A stretch of 64,000 bases of DNA from Aeromicrobium sp. Root495. GTDB taxonomy: Bacteria; Actinomycetota; Actinomycetes; Propionibacteriales; Nocardioidaceae. Below the pieces are notes generated by a model. That model ran no database searches. It had not been told where the DNA came from and saw nothing but the letters and a program-made list of their open reading frames with translations. The DNA lies in the NCBI RefSeq assembly GCF_001426755.1, contig NZ_LMFJ01000001.1, forward strand, positions 1,669,099 through 1,733,098, written 5' to 3'. Numbering within the stretch: the stretch's first letter is position 1; every line of letters starts with the position of its first letter. This document shows, one piece after another, positions 26,383 to 33,878 of the stretch. The position numbers were made by a program, and so were the translations under genes.

Positions 26383-27435
26383 ATGACCACGACCGACCTC
26401 GTCCGTCGCCTCGGGCTGGAGCTCCCGCTCGTCCAGGCGCCCATGGCAGGGACCTCCACGCCGGCCCTGGCCGCCGCCGTGAGCCGGGCGGGGGCCCTGG
26501 GCTCGATCTCCATCGCGAACGTCGGCCCCGAGGCCGCAGACCGGATGATCACGGAGACCACCGCGCTGACGGACCGGCCGGTCAACGTCAACGTCTTCTG
26601 CCACGAGCCTCCTCGAGCCGACCCCGCCCTGGAGCACGCATGGCTGGCCCATCTCCGCCCCTGGTTCGAGGAGCTGGGGGCCACGGTCCCGGAGGCGATC
26701 CACGACATCTACTCGACGTTCCAGGACGACGACGACCAGCTGGAGATCCTGCTGCGCCACCGGCCCGCCGTGGTGAGCCTGCACCTGGGACTACCGCCGC
26801 ACGAGCGCGTCGAGGCCCTGCAGGAGGCCGGCGTCGTCGTGCTGGCCTCGGTCACCGACGCCGACGAGACGGATGCCGCCGTGGCGGCCGGGGTCGACGT
26901 GCTCGTGGCCCAGGGACATGACGCCGGCGGTCACCGCGGCGTGTTCCACCGCGACCACGACAGCGGGCTCGGCACCGACGACCTGCTGCGCCTCGTGCTC
27001 GGGCGCACCGACCTGCCGGTCGTGGCCGCCGGCGGTCTCATGGACGGGACCGACGTGGCCCGGGTGCTGGACGCCGGGGCAGCCGCCGCGCAGCTGGGCA
27101 CCGCGTTCGTCCTGTGCCCGGAGTCCGCGGCCGACGAGCGCTACCGGCGGGTGCTCGACGCAGCCACCACGAGCCGGGTGACGTCCGTGATCTCCGGACG
27201 TCCCGCGCGCGGCGTGCCCAACCGCTTCGTCGGCGAGGTGGAGCCCGGCCACCCGCCACTGCCGGACTTCGGCATCACCTACGACGCGGGCAAGCGGCTC
27301 GTCGCGGCCGCAGCAGCGGCGGGCGACGACGGCTTCGGGGCGTTCTGGGCCGGATCGGGCGTGGCTCGGACCAGGTCGATGCCGGCGGCCGAGCTGGTGG
27401 CGACGATCGCCGCCGAGCTGGCCGCGGCGCGCTGA
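26383..27435 (+). CDS. Nitronate monooxygenase-like FMN enzyme
   Basis: A 350-residue TIM-barrel flavoprotein of the 2-nitropropane dioxygenase family. Typical segments are ELPLVQAPMAG at the N-terminus, VLVAQGHDAGGHRG at the catalytic/flavin site, VVAAGGLMDGTDVARVLDAGAAAAQLGTAF at the phosphate-binding region and FVGEVEPG near the end. Family members oxidise nitronates; enoyl-ACP reductase FabK and other FMN enzymes share the fold, so the reaction is not certain. ATG 26383 was chosen; no strong ribosome-binding site is visible. It is transcribed against its neighbours and interrupts the usual rnhB-DUF2469-yraN order. Confidence 0.87.
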   Translation: MTTTDLVRRLGLELPLVQAPMAGTSTPALAAAVSRAGALGSISIANVGPEAADRMITETTALTDRPVNVNVFCHEPPRADPALEHAWLAHLRPWFEELGATVPEAIHDIYSTFQDDDDQLEILLRHRPAVVSLHLGLPPHERVEALQEAGVVVLASVTDADETDAAVAAGVDVLVAQGHDAGGHRGVFHRDHDSGLGTDDLLRLVLGRTDLPVVAAGGLMDGTDVARVLDAGAAAAQLGTAFVLCPESAADERYRRVLDAATTSRVTSVISGRPARGVPNRFVGEVEPGHPPLPDFGITYDAGKRLVAAAAAAGDDGFGAFWAGSGVARTRSMPAAELVATIAAELAAAR

Positions 27436-27442
27436 CGCCGAC

Positions 27443-27754
27443 TCAGGCGGTGGGTGGGAGCTTGACGTCGGAGTCCTGGAGCTCCTCGACGTTGACGTCC
27501 TTGAAGGTGAGCACCTTGACGTTCTTGGCGAACCGGGCCGGACGGTAGATGTCCCACACCCACGCGTCGGTCATGGTGACCTCGAAGTACGCGTCGCCGG
27601 TCTCGGAGCGGACTTTCACGTCGACCGCGTTGCAGAGGTAGAACCGGCGGTCGGTCTCCACGACGTACTTGAAGATCTTCACGACGTCGCGGTACTCGCG
27701 GTAGAGCGCGAGCTCCTGCTCGGACTCGTAGCGCTCGAGGTCTTCTGAGCTCAC
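27443..27754 (-). CDS. DUF2469 family protein
   Basis: A 103-residue soluble protein of unknown function that is almost universal in actinobacteria beside rnhB. Characteristic sequence: SSEDLERYESEQELALYREYRDVVKIFKYVVETDRRFYLCNAV and DAYFEVTMTDAWVWDIYRPARFAK. The true start is the GTG at 27754, with GGAG six bases upstream, overlapping the rnhB stop as GTGA; an upstream open frame to 27823 lacks such a site. The high density of aromatic and charged residues suggests an alpha-beta fold. Confidence 0.93.
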   Translation of the reverse strand: MSSEDLERYESEQELALYREYRDVVKIFKYVVETDRRFYLCNAVDVKVRSETGDAYFEVTMTDAWVWDIYRPARFAKNVKVLTFKDVNVEELQDSDVKLPPTA

Positions 27755-28410
27755 GGTGCGCTCCCCCTCTGGCCCTCCATGGCGGCCTTGACGTTGACAT
27801 AGCTGAATCGGTGCTCCGGGCACGGACCGTGCTCGCGGAGAGCGTGCTCGTGGGCGGGCGTGTTGTAGCCCTTGTGCGTGGCGAAGTCGTACTGCGGGTA
27901 CTGCTCGTGCAGCCGGACCATCATGCGGTCGCGCGTCACCTTGGCCACGACCGAGGCCGCCGCGATGGACGCCGCCACGCGGTCACCCTTCCACATGGCG
28001 AGTCCCGGCGTGCCGAGGCCGTCGACCGGGAACCCGTCGGTGAGCACGTAGCCCGGACGGGTGTCGAGGCGGGCCAGGGCACGACGCAGGGCCGCGACAT
28101 TGGCGCGGTGCAGACCCATGCGGTCGCACTCGGCCGGCGAGATGACGACGACGGAGTAGCTGACCGCCCGCTCGACGATGAGGTCGTAGCAGGCCTCGCG
28201 GCGCTTCTCGGTGAGGAGCTTGGAGTCGGCCAGCCCAGGGATGGGACGGTCGAGCACCGCGGCGGCGGCGACGAGGGGGCCGGCGCACGCGCCGCGCCCT
28301 GCCTCGTCGACTCCGGCCACCGGGGTGAGCCCACGGCGGGCGAGCGCTCGCTCGTAGCCGTAGAGGCCGGCATCACGGCGGACCGTGGTGCCTGGGGCGA
28401 AGCTCGTCAC
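27751..28410 (-). CDS. rnhB: Ribonuclease HII
   Basis: Cleaves RNA in RNA:DNA hybrids and at single misincorporated ribonucleotides. The 219-residue protein has the catalytic D35-E36 in VAGVDEAGRGACAGPL, the LADSKLLTEKRRE segment and the later acidic positions in LTDGFPVDGLG. Start is GTG 28410. It lies between rplS and DUF2469 as in other actinobacteria. Confidence 0.96.
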   Translation of the reverse strand: MTSFAPGTTVRRDAGLYGYERALARRGLTPVAGVDEAGRGACAGPLVAAAAVLDRPIPGLADSKLLTEKRREACYDLIVERAVSYSVVVISPAECDRMGLHRANVAALRRALARLDTRPGYVLTDGFPVDGLGTPGLAMWKGDRVAASIAAASVVAKVTRDRMMVRLHEQYPQYDFATHKGYNTPAHEHALREHGPCPEHRFSYVNVKAAMEGQRGSAP

Positions 28411-28452
28411 GCGGTGAGCCTAGCCCGTGAGGACCAGCAGGAGTGGGAGGAC

Positions 28453-28803
28453 TCAGTCCTCGCGCTTCTCCTTGATCTTGGCGGCCTTGCCGCGCAGGTT
28501 GCGGAGGTAGTAGAGCTTGCCGCGACGGACGTCACCGCGGACGGCGACCTCGATCTTCTCGATCACGGGGGTGTGGATCGGGAAGGTGCGCTCGACGCCG
28601 ACGCCGAAGCTGACCTTGCGGACCGTGAAGGTGCGCCCGATGCCGGAGCCCTGGACCTTGAGGCAGACGCCCTTGAAGACCTGGACGCGCGAGCGGTTGC
28701 CCTCGACGACCTTCACGTGGACCTCGAGCGTGTCGCCTGCGCGGAACTCGGGGATGTCGTCGCGGCGGGACTCCGCTGCGATCTGATCGACGACGTTGGT
28801 CAT
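28453..28803 (-). CDS. rplS: 50S ribosomal protein L19
   Basis: Large-subunit protein L19, 116 residues, matching the family length. Recognisable parts are [32 protein letters not shown] and [19 protein letters not shown] followed by [21 protein letters not shown]. The ATG at 28803 is preceded by GAGGAG. Normally it follows trmD directly; here an ammonium transporter gene lies between. The 5' region contains a long inverted repeat that brackets the ribosome-binding site. Confidence 0.97.
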   Translation of the reverse strand: MTNVVDQIAAESRRDDIPEFRAGDTLEVHVKVVEGNRSRVQVFKGVCLKVQGSGIGRTFTVRKVSFGVGVERTFPIHTPVIEKIEVAVRGDVRRGKLYYLRNLRGKAAKIKEKRED

Positions 28804-28903
28804 GGTTCTGCTCCTCGCCAGTGCCACAGGTCACCCACGGATGATGGTGATGAAGTTCGGAAGTCTTGCTCCGGCGGATCGGCGGTTCCCCTGTGGCAGA
28901 ACC
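28804..28903 (-). promoter_or_regulatory. rplS leader: inverted repeat bracketing the Shine-Dalgarno sequence
   Basis: In the leftward transcript the 5' arm GGTTCTGCCACAGG (28890-28903) is complementary to two pieces near the start codon: CCTGTGGCA (28822-28830) and CAGAACC (28804-28810). The intervening 11 nt hold GAGGAG, and CAGAACC abuts the ATG. The long stem would trap the ribosome-binding site in a bulge, a layout expected for autogenous control by a ribosomal protein. Function is inferred. Confidence 0.5.
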
Positions 28904-29012
28904 GTCCTGCGCCGAAGATCTATCTTGCCACAGCAGCCACATGCCGGAGAAATCGGGCTTGGCGCGATCGGCCTGCGCTCCTGCGCTCCCGTGGGGGATG
29001 CAGGCATGACGA

Positions 29013-29040
29013 AGGGGCACCCGCCCGAGCGGATGCCCCT
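29013..29040 (-). terminator. Terminator hairpin downstream of amt
   Basis: AGGGGCACCCG (29013-29023) and CGGATGCCCCT (29030-29040) form an 11-bp stem with one G-U pair in the leftward RNA and a 6-nt loop. It begins 17 bp after the amt stop and precedes the rplS leader, so it isolates amt from rplS. Confidence 0.72.
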
Positions 29041-29057
29041 CCGGTTCGTGGGACGAC

Positions 29058-30326
29058 TCAGTCGAGCGCGTAGCCCGACTCGCCGTGCAGCGCGGTGTCG
29101 ATACCAGCCGCCTCCTCGTCCTCGTGGACGCGGAAGCCGATGGTCTTGTTGATGACCGTGCCGATGACGAAGGCCATCACGAAGGAGTACGCCGCAATGG
29201 CGAACGCCGGGATGACCTGGACGATGAGCTGGTCGAGGTTGCCGCCACCGGTGAAGAGGCCGGTGTCGATCGCGAAGAAGCCCAGGTACAGCGTGCCGAT
29301 GAAGCCGGCGACGAGGTGGATGCCCACGACGTCGAGCGAGTCGTCGAAGCCGAGCTTGAACTTCAGCTCGACGGCCAGGGCGCAGACGGCACCGGCGACG
29401 AGACCGAGCACGATGGCCCAGACCGGCGTCAGGTTGGCGCACGCCGGCGTGATGGCCACGAGGCCCGTGACGGCACCGGACGCGGCTCCGATCGAGGTGG
29501 CCTTGCCGTTCTTGAAGTGCTCGGTGATGATCCAGCCGAGGATGCCGGCCGCGGGGCACACGAGCGTGTTCACGAAGATCAGCGCAGCCTGGTCGTTCGT
29601 CGTGGCGGCGCCGCCGTTGAAGCCGAACCAGCCGAACCACAGGATGGCCGCACCGATGAGGACGAGCGGCACGTTGTGCGGCTTGCTGAGCTCCTTGGAG
29701 AAGCCGACCCGCTTGCCGAGGACCAGCGCGAGGGCGAGGGCCGCGGCACCGGCGTTGATGTGGACGGCAGTACCACCGGCGAAGTCGATCGTGCTGGCGT
29801 CCAGGCCGAGGTGGGAGCCGAGCTGGCCGACCCAGCCGGTGAAGGTGGCCGCACCGTCGTCGTCGACGACGAAGGAGAAGACCCACGAGGCCACGGGGAA
29901 GTAGACGAGCGTCGCGAAGAGGCCCGCGAACAGCATCCAGGGGAAGAAGCGCGCGCGGTCGGCGATGGCGCCCGAGATGAGGGCGACCGTGATGATGGCG
30001 AACGTCGAGCCGAAGATGATGCCGGCGAGTGCACCGCCACCCTCGTTGGCGAACGCGGCCTTGGCGGCGTCGTTGAGACCGAAGTCGGAGAACGGGTTGC
30101 CGAGGACCTCAGGGATCCAGTCGGAGTCCGTGCCGTCGACGAACGCCATGTTGGCGCCGAAGAGCATCCACAGGACACCGACCAGGCCGATCGCGCCGAA
30201 GCTCAGCATCATCATGGACACGACGCTCTTGGCGCGCACCAGGCCGCCGTAGAAGAACGCGAGGCCCGGTGTCATGAAGAGCACCAGGGCCGCCGTGATC
30301 AGCAGCCAGAAAATAGGAAGATCCAT
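29058..30326 (-). CDS. amt: Ammonium transporter (first of two Amt paralogues)
   Basis: A 422-residue integral membrane protein with about eleven helices, the Amt/AmtB channel for ammonium. Family segments include FMTPGLAFFYGGLVRAKSV, DFAGGTAVHINAGAAALALALVLGKRVG, NVPLVLIGAAILWFGWFGFN and DDSLDVVGIHLVAGFIGTLYLGFFA, with the pore histidines in AVHIN and GIHLV. It stands alone, without glnB or glnD, inserted between trmD and rplS. ATG 30326 has GAGGAGAAAA upstream. A GlnR-like motif lies 126-141 bp before the start. Confidence 0.95.
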   Translation of the reverse strand: MDLPIFWLLITAALVLFMTPGLAFFYGGLVRAKSVVSMMMLSFGAIGLVGVLWMLFGANMAFVDGTDSDWIPEVLGNPFSDFGLNDAAKAAFANEGGGALAGIIFGSTFAIITVALISGAIADRARFFPWMLFAGLFATLVYFPVASWVFSFVVDDDGAATFTGWVGQLGSHLGLDASTIDFAGGTAVHINAGAAALALALVLGKRVGFSKELSKPHNVPLVLIGAAILWFGWFGFNGGAATTNDQAALIFVNTLVCPAAGILGWIITEHFKNGKATSIGAASGAVTGLVAITPACANLTPVWAIVLGLVAGAVCALAVELKFKLGFDDSLDVVGIHLVAGFIGTLYLGFFAIDTGLFTGGGNLDQLIVQVIPAFAIAAYSFVMAFVIGTVINKTIGFRVHEDEEAAGIDTALHGESGYALD

Positions 30327-30451
30327 CGAGATTTTCTCCTCATTCGGGGGCCTCGCGGCCCCTCACGGGGGGACGTGGGCGCGGCACCGTTGCCACACCT
30401 GACGGTGATCTTCAGTCTCCCGAGGGGAGGTTCTCTCAGGTTTGCCTCAGC

Positions 30452-30467
30452 GTCACGGACGCGTTAC
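30452..30467. promoter_or_regulatory. GlnR-like AC-n9-AC motif upstream of the first amt
   Basis: GTCAC, six bases, then GTTAC gives the AC-n9-AC spacing known for GlnR sites of actinobacteria, readable on both strands. It lies 126-141 bp upstream of the amt start. The second amt gene has a motif of the same type at nearly the same distance. Binding is inferred. Confidence 0.5.
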
Positions 30468-30483
30468 GAGAACGCTCCTGGTG

Positions 30484-31185
30484 TTAATACGACGTTTCGT
30501 CGTGCGCGCCCCAGAGGTCGGGACGGCGCTGCTGGGTGCGCAGGCGAGCCTGCTCGCGTCGCCACGCAGCGATGGCGCCGTGGTTCCCGGACAGCAGGAC
30601 CTCGGGCACCTCGTGCCCGCGCCACGAGGAGGGCTTGGTGAAGACGGGGTACTCGAGCAGGCCCTCGTCGCCGTGCGACTCCTCGGCGAGCGACTGCGGG
30701 TTGCCCATGAACCCGGGCACGAGCCGCACGACGGCCTCGATGATGGCCAGGGCGGCCACCTCTCCCCCGTTGAGCACGAAGTCGCCGAGCGAGATCTCCT
30801 CGACGTGGAAGCGGTCGTAGGCGTGGTCGATGACCCGCTGGTCGATCCCCTCGTAGCGCCCGCACGCGAAGAGCAGGTGCTCCTCGGTGGCGAGGCGCTC
30901 GGCGTCGCGCTGGGAGAAGGGCACGCCCGAGGGCGTGGGCACGACGACGACGGTCTGCTCGGACCCGAGCGCGTCGAGCGCCTCGCCCCACGGCTCGGGC
31001 TTCATGACCATGCCGGCTCCCCCGCCGTACGGGGTGTCGTCGACGGTGCGGTGCTTGTCGGTGGTCCAGCTGCGCAGGTCGTGCGCCTGGATGTCGAGCA
31101 GGCCGGCGGCGCGGGCCTTGCCGGCGAGCGACAGGTCGAGCGCGTCGAGGTAGGCCGGGAAGATGGTGACGACGTCGATGCGCAC
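30484..31185 (-). CDS. trmD: tRNA (guanine-N1)-methyltransferase TrmD
   Basis: Makes m1G37 in tRNAs with G36, preventing frameshifting. The 233-residue SPOUT enzyme has the knot motifs [16 protein letters not shown] and [29 protein letters not shown] and the N-terminal [14 protein letters not shown] 31185 starts one base after the rimM stop. A small hairpin ACGACG/CGTCGT overlaps its last codons (30489-30503). Confidence 0.97.
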   Translation of the reverse strand: MRIDVVTIFPAYLDALDLSLAGKARAAGLLDIQAHDLRSWTTDKHRTVDDTPYGGGAGMVMKPEPWGEALDALGSEQTVVVVPTPSGVPFSQRDAERLATEEHLLFACGRYEGIDQRVIDHAYDRFHVEEISLGDFVLNGGEVAALAIIEAVVRLVPGFMGNPQSLAEESHGDEGLLEYPVFTKPSSWRGHEVPEVLLSGNHGAIAAWRREQARLRTQQRRPDLWGAHDETSY

Positions 31186-31186
31186 G

Positions 31187-31717
31187 TCAGTCGGCCGTCT
31201 CTGCGGCGTCGAGGTCGATCAGGCCGGGGACGTCGGCGAGCGTGACCGTGCCCGCTGCGAGGTCGACGGTGGGGACGAGCGCCGACACGAAGGGGACCAG
31301 GATCTCGCGACCCCCGGAGTCGACGGCGAGCGTGTCCTGCTCGGGCAGGTGGATCACGGCCGTGACGCTTCCGACCTGCTGGCCGTCGGCGGCGAGGACC
31401 GCGAGCCCGACGAGCTGGCGGTCGTAGTACTCCTCCGGGCCCTCGGGCGTCTCGTGGGCGTCGACGCGCGCCTCGAGGACCGTGCCGTGGAGCGCCTCGG
31501 CGGCGTCGCGGTCGGGCACCTCGGTGAACCTCAGGAGGAGGCGTCCCTGGTGCTTCCGGACGGACTCGACGGTGAGGGTGCGCGACCCTGCGACGAGCGA
31601 CGAGCCCGGCGCAAACCTGCGCTCGGGCTCGTCGGTGCGGACCTGGACGGTCAGCTCACCGCGGATGCCGTGGGCCTTGGAGATGCGGCCCACGACGACC
31701 GTGGTGTCGTTGCTCAT
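31187..31717 (-). CDS. rimM: Ribosome maturation factor RimM
   Basis: 16S rRNA-processing factor that binds S19 during 30S head assembly. The 176-residue protein shows the N-terminal RimM barrel ([29 protein letters not shown]) and the PRC-barrel half ([52 protein letters not shown]). It stands between khpA and trmD in the canonical order. Confidence 0.97.
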   Translation of the reverse strand: MSNDTTVVVGRISKAHGIRGELTVQVRTDEPERRFAPGSSLVAGSRTLTVESVRKHQGRLLLRFTEVPDRDAAEALHGTVLEARVDAHETPEGPEEYYDRQLVGLAVLAADGQQVGSVTAVIHLPEQDTLAVDSGGREILVPFVSALVPTVDLAAGTVTLADVPGLIDLDAAETAD

Positions 31718-31737
31718 GCTGTGGTGCTCACGCTGGT

Positions 31738-31983
31738 TCAGCGGCCGCGGTCGACATCGACGAAGTCGATGCGTGCGCCGCCGGCCAGCGCCCCGGTGAC
31801 CGTGCGGATGGCGCTGGCGGTACGACCCTGACGGCCGATCACCTTGCCGAGGTCCTCGGGGTTGACGCGGACCTCGAACAGGTCGCCGCGGCGCGTCTGC
31901 TTGGCCTTGACGACGACGTCGTCAGGGTGCTCGACGATGCCCGCCACGAGGTGCTCGATGATCTCCTGCGTCACGGCTGCCAT
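31738..31983 (-). CDS. khpA: KH-domain RNA-binding protein KhpA
   Basis: An 81-residue single KH-domain protein. The GXXG loop is visible in LGKVIGRQGRTASAIRTV. In actinobacteria and firmicutes KhpA is found between rpsP and rimM and works as a global RNA chaperone with KhpB. The start is ATG 31983, two bases after the rpsP stop. Confidence 0.95.
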   Translation of the reverse strand: MAAVTQEIIEHLVAGIVEHPDDVVVKAKQTRRGDLFEVRVNPEDLGKVIGRQGRTASAIRTVTGALAGGARIDFVDVDRGR

Positions 31984-31985
31984 GC

Positions 31986-32495
31986 TCAGGCCTCGTCGGC
32001 CTTGGCCTCGGCGGCAGGCTCCTCAGCCTTGGCCTCCTCGGCGGGAGCCTCGGCAGGAGTCTCCTCAGCGGGCTTCTCGTCGGCCTTGGCCTCGTCCTTG
32101 TCAGCCTTCTCGGCCTTCTTGGCGGGAGCCTTCTTGGCGGCCTTCTTGGTGGTCGCGTCGCCGGCGGGCTCGGCGTGCAGCTCCTTGAGCGCGGCGTTGA
32201 AGAGCTCGGCCTTGTCGGCCTTGGGCTCCGGCGTGCGCAGCGTGGAGGTGCCACCGATGTCGCCGGTGATCTTGAGCAGCGCAGCGACGGCCTCGGTGGG
32301 CTGTGCGCCCACGCCGAGCCAGTACTGGGCGCGCTCGGAGACCACGTGGATCGTCGAGGGCTCGGTCTTGGGGTTGTACGTGCCGATCTCCTCGATCACA
32401 CGACCGTCGCGCTTGGTGCGCGAGTCGGCGACGACGATGCGGTAGTACGGGGTGCGGATCTTGCCCATCCGCTTGAGGCGAATCTTGACGGCCAC
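31986..32495 (-). CDS. rpsP: 30S ribosomal protein S16 with long charged C-terminal extension
   Basis: Small-subunit protein S16. Residues 1 to about 95 are the ribosomal core ([51 protein letters not shown]). A tail of roughly 70 residues follows, first Lys/Ala-rich ([18 protein letters not shown]), then Glu/Ala-rich, so the protein is 169 residues rather than 80-90. Such tails occur in actinobacterial S16. GTG 32495 with upstream AGGAG is the start. It is the first gene of rpsP-khpA-rimM-trmD. Confidence 0.96.
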   Translation of the reverse strand: MAVKIRLKRMGKIRTPYYRIVVADSRTKRDGRVIEEIGTYNPKTEPSTIHVVSERAQYWLGVGAQPTEAVAALLKITGDIGGTSTLRTPEPKADKAELFNAALKELHAEPAGDATTKKAAKKAPAKKAEKADKDEAKADEKPAEETPAEAPAEEAKAEEPAAEAKADEA

Positions 32496-32626
32496 GAGTG
32501 TGGTGTCTCCTTGGTGCTCGAATGTGTGTGACGCGCCGATCCGGGTGGGGACTCGGACCGGGCGGAGTCGTGGGGCCGGGCGATCGGGGCTGAGAGGGTC
32601 CCCGGGCGTTCCGGACGCAAGGCGAC

Positions 32627-32656
32627 ATTCTGCCAGACGCAGGTCGCCCGGCCCAA
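32627..32656 (-). promoter_or_regulatory. Putative promoter of the rpsP operon
   Basis: On the leftward strand, TTGGGC (32651-32656) and CAGAAT (32627-32632) are separated by 18 bp, a fair sigma-A type promoter. It would start transcription about 120 nt before the rpsP GTG. Assigned by motif only. Confidence 0.45.
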
Positions 32657-32676
32657 ACCGGCACGCGGACCCCGCG

Positions 32677-33441
32677 TCAGAACGCCCCGTGCCGCCCGGC
32701 ACCGTCGACGAACCGCGCGGCTCCCGCCGCTCCCTCCCTCTCCACGACCGGGATGCCCGCGGCACCCTCGGCCCGCAGCGCCTCGCCCAGCGGGAGGTCC
32801 CACTGGTCGATGGCGGACGCGCGATCGACCCGCAGACACTCCTGCGGGAAGGCCGCCAGCTGCTCGGCGAGGGCGTGGGCTGCCGTGAGGGACTGCCCCA
32901 CCCCGACGACGCGGTTGGCCAGACCCATCTGCAGCGCCTCGTGGGCGCCGACCGGACGGCCGGTCAGGATGAGGTCGAGCGCGCGACCCTGCCCGACGAC
33001 GCGAGGGAGTCGGACGGTGCCGCCGTCGATGAGCGGCACGCCCCAGCGCCGGCAGAACACCCCCATCACGGCGTCCTCCTCGACGACGCGCAGGTCGGCG
33101 AGGAGGGCCAGCTCGAGGCCGCCCGCGACGGCGTGTCCGGCGACCGCCGCGATGACGGGCTTGCTGAGGTGCAGGCGCGACGGGCCCATGGGACCGGTGC
33201 CGTCGGGGTCGAGGTCGTGACGGCGCGTGGCGTCCTCGACCGCGCTGAGGTCGGCACCGGCGCAGAAGGTGCCACCCGACCCGTGGAGGACCGCGACGGC
33301 CAGGTCGTCGTCGTCCTCGAAGCGCAGGAAGGCCTCCCGAAGCTCGGCGGCCATGGGGCCGTCCACGGCGTTGCGCCGCTGCGGTGCGTCGAGGGTGATG
33401 GTGCAGACGGCGTCGTCGACGTCGAACAGGACGTGGGTCAT
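32677..33441 (-). CDS. Enoyl-CoA hydratase/isomerase family protein
   Basis: A 254-residue crotonase-fold protein. Oxyanion-hole segments [17 protein letters not shown] and [12 protein letters not shown] are present, and the first catalytic glutamate is kept ([16 protein letters not shown]). At the second position the sequence reads [14 protein letters not shown], so the second glutamate is absent, a pattern frequent in actinobacterial EchA paralogues. ATG 33441 is preferred over a GTG nine bases upstream. It is a single gene between the rpsP promoter and an ArsC-like gene. Substrate unknown. Confidence 0.87.
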   Translation of the reverse strand: MTHVLFDVDDAVCTITLDAPQRRNAVDGPMAAELREAFLRFEDDDDLAVAVLHGSGGTFCAGADLSAVEDATRRHDLDPDGTGPMGPSRLHLSKPVIAAVAGHAVAGGLELALLADLRVVEEDAVMGVFCRRWGVPLIDGGTVRLPRVVGQGRALDLILTGRPVGAHEALQMGLANRVVGVGQSLTAAHALAEQLAAFPQECLRVDRASAIDQWDLPLGEALRAEGAAGIPVVEREGAAGAARFVDGAGRHGAF

Positions 33442-33497
33442 GCGCACCACGGTAGCGACGCCGGAACGACCGGCTCCGACGCCGCGCGCACCATGGA

Positions 33498-33860
33498 TCA
33501 GCCCTGGGCGAGGAAGGCGTCGGCGCGGGACTTGGGACGACCGATGATGGCGACGCCGCCACGGACGAGGACCGGGCGCTCCATGAGGCGCGGGTGCTGG
33601 ACCAGCAGGTCGGCCACCGCCTCAGGCGTGGTGTAGTCGGCGGCGTCGAGGCCCTGGTCCTTGAAGAACGAGTCCTTGCGCACGAGTGCGGCCGGCTCGT
33701 CCTCGAGCTGGTCGAGCAGCTCGAGCAGAGCCGCGCGGTCGAGCGGCTGCTTGAGGTACGGCAGCACCTCGACGTCGACGCCGGCCTCGGCCGCAGCCTC
33801 GAGCGCATGACGCGAGGTGGAACAGGCGGGGTGGTGCAGGACGGTGGTGGTCTCGGCCAT
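33498..33860 (-). CDS. ArsC/Spx-family protein
   Basis: A 120-residue thioredoxin-fold protein of the ArsC family. The active-site cysteine is C13 (LHHPACSTSRHALE), and the conserved C-terminal arginine segment is IIGRPKSRADAFL. Family members include glutaredoxin-dependent arsenate reductases and YffB/Spx-like proteins. There are no arsenic-resistance genes nearby, so an arsenate role is not supported by context. Confidence 0.82.
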   Translation of the reverse strand: MAETTTVLHHPACSTSRHALEAAAEAGVDVEVLPYLKQPLDRAALLELLDQLEDEPAALVRKDSFFKDQGLDAADYTTPEAVADLLVQHPRLMERPVLVRGGVAIIGRPKSRADAFLAQG

Positions 33861-33878
33861 GCGACGAGGATAGGCCGC

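Noticed and set aside
30489..30503. ACGACG-TTT-CGTCGT hairpin at the end of trmD as terminator or operator
   Set aside because: Only a 6-bp stem that overlaps the last codons and stop of trmD; too short to call with confidence.
33498..33860. Arsenate reductase of an ars operon
   Set aside because: No arsR, acr3 or arsB homologue is adjacent; only family membership is supported.
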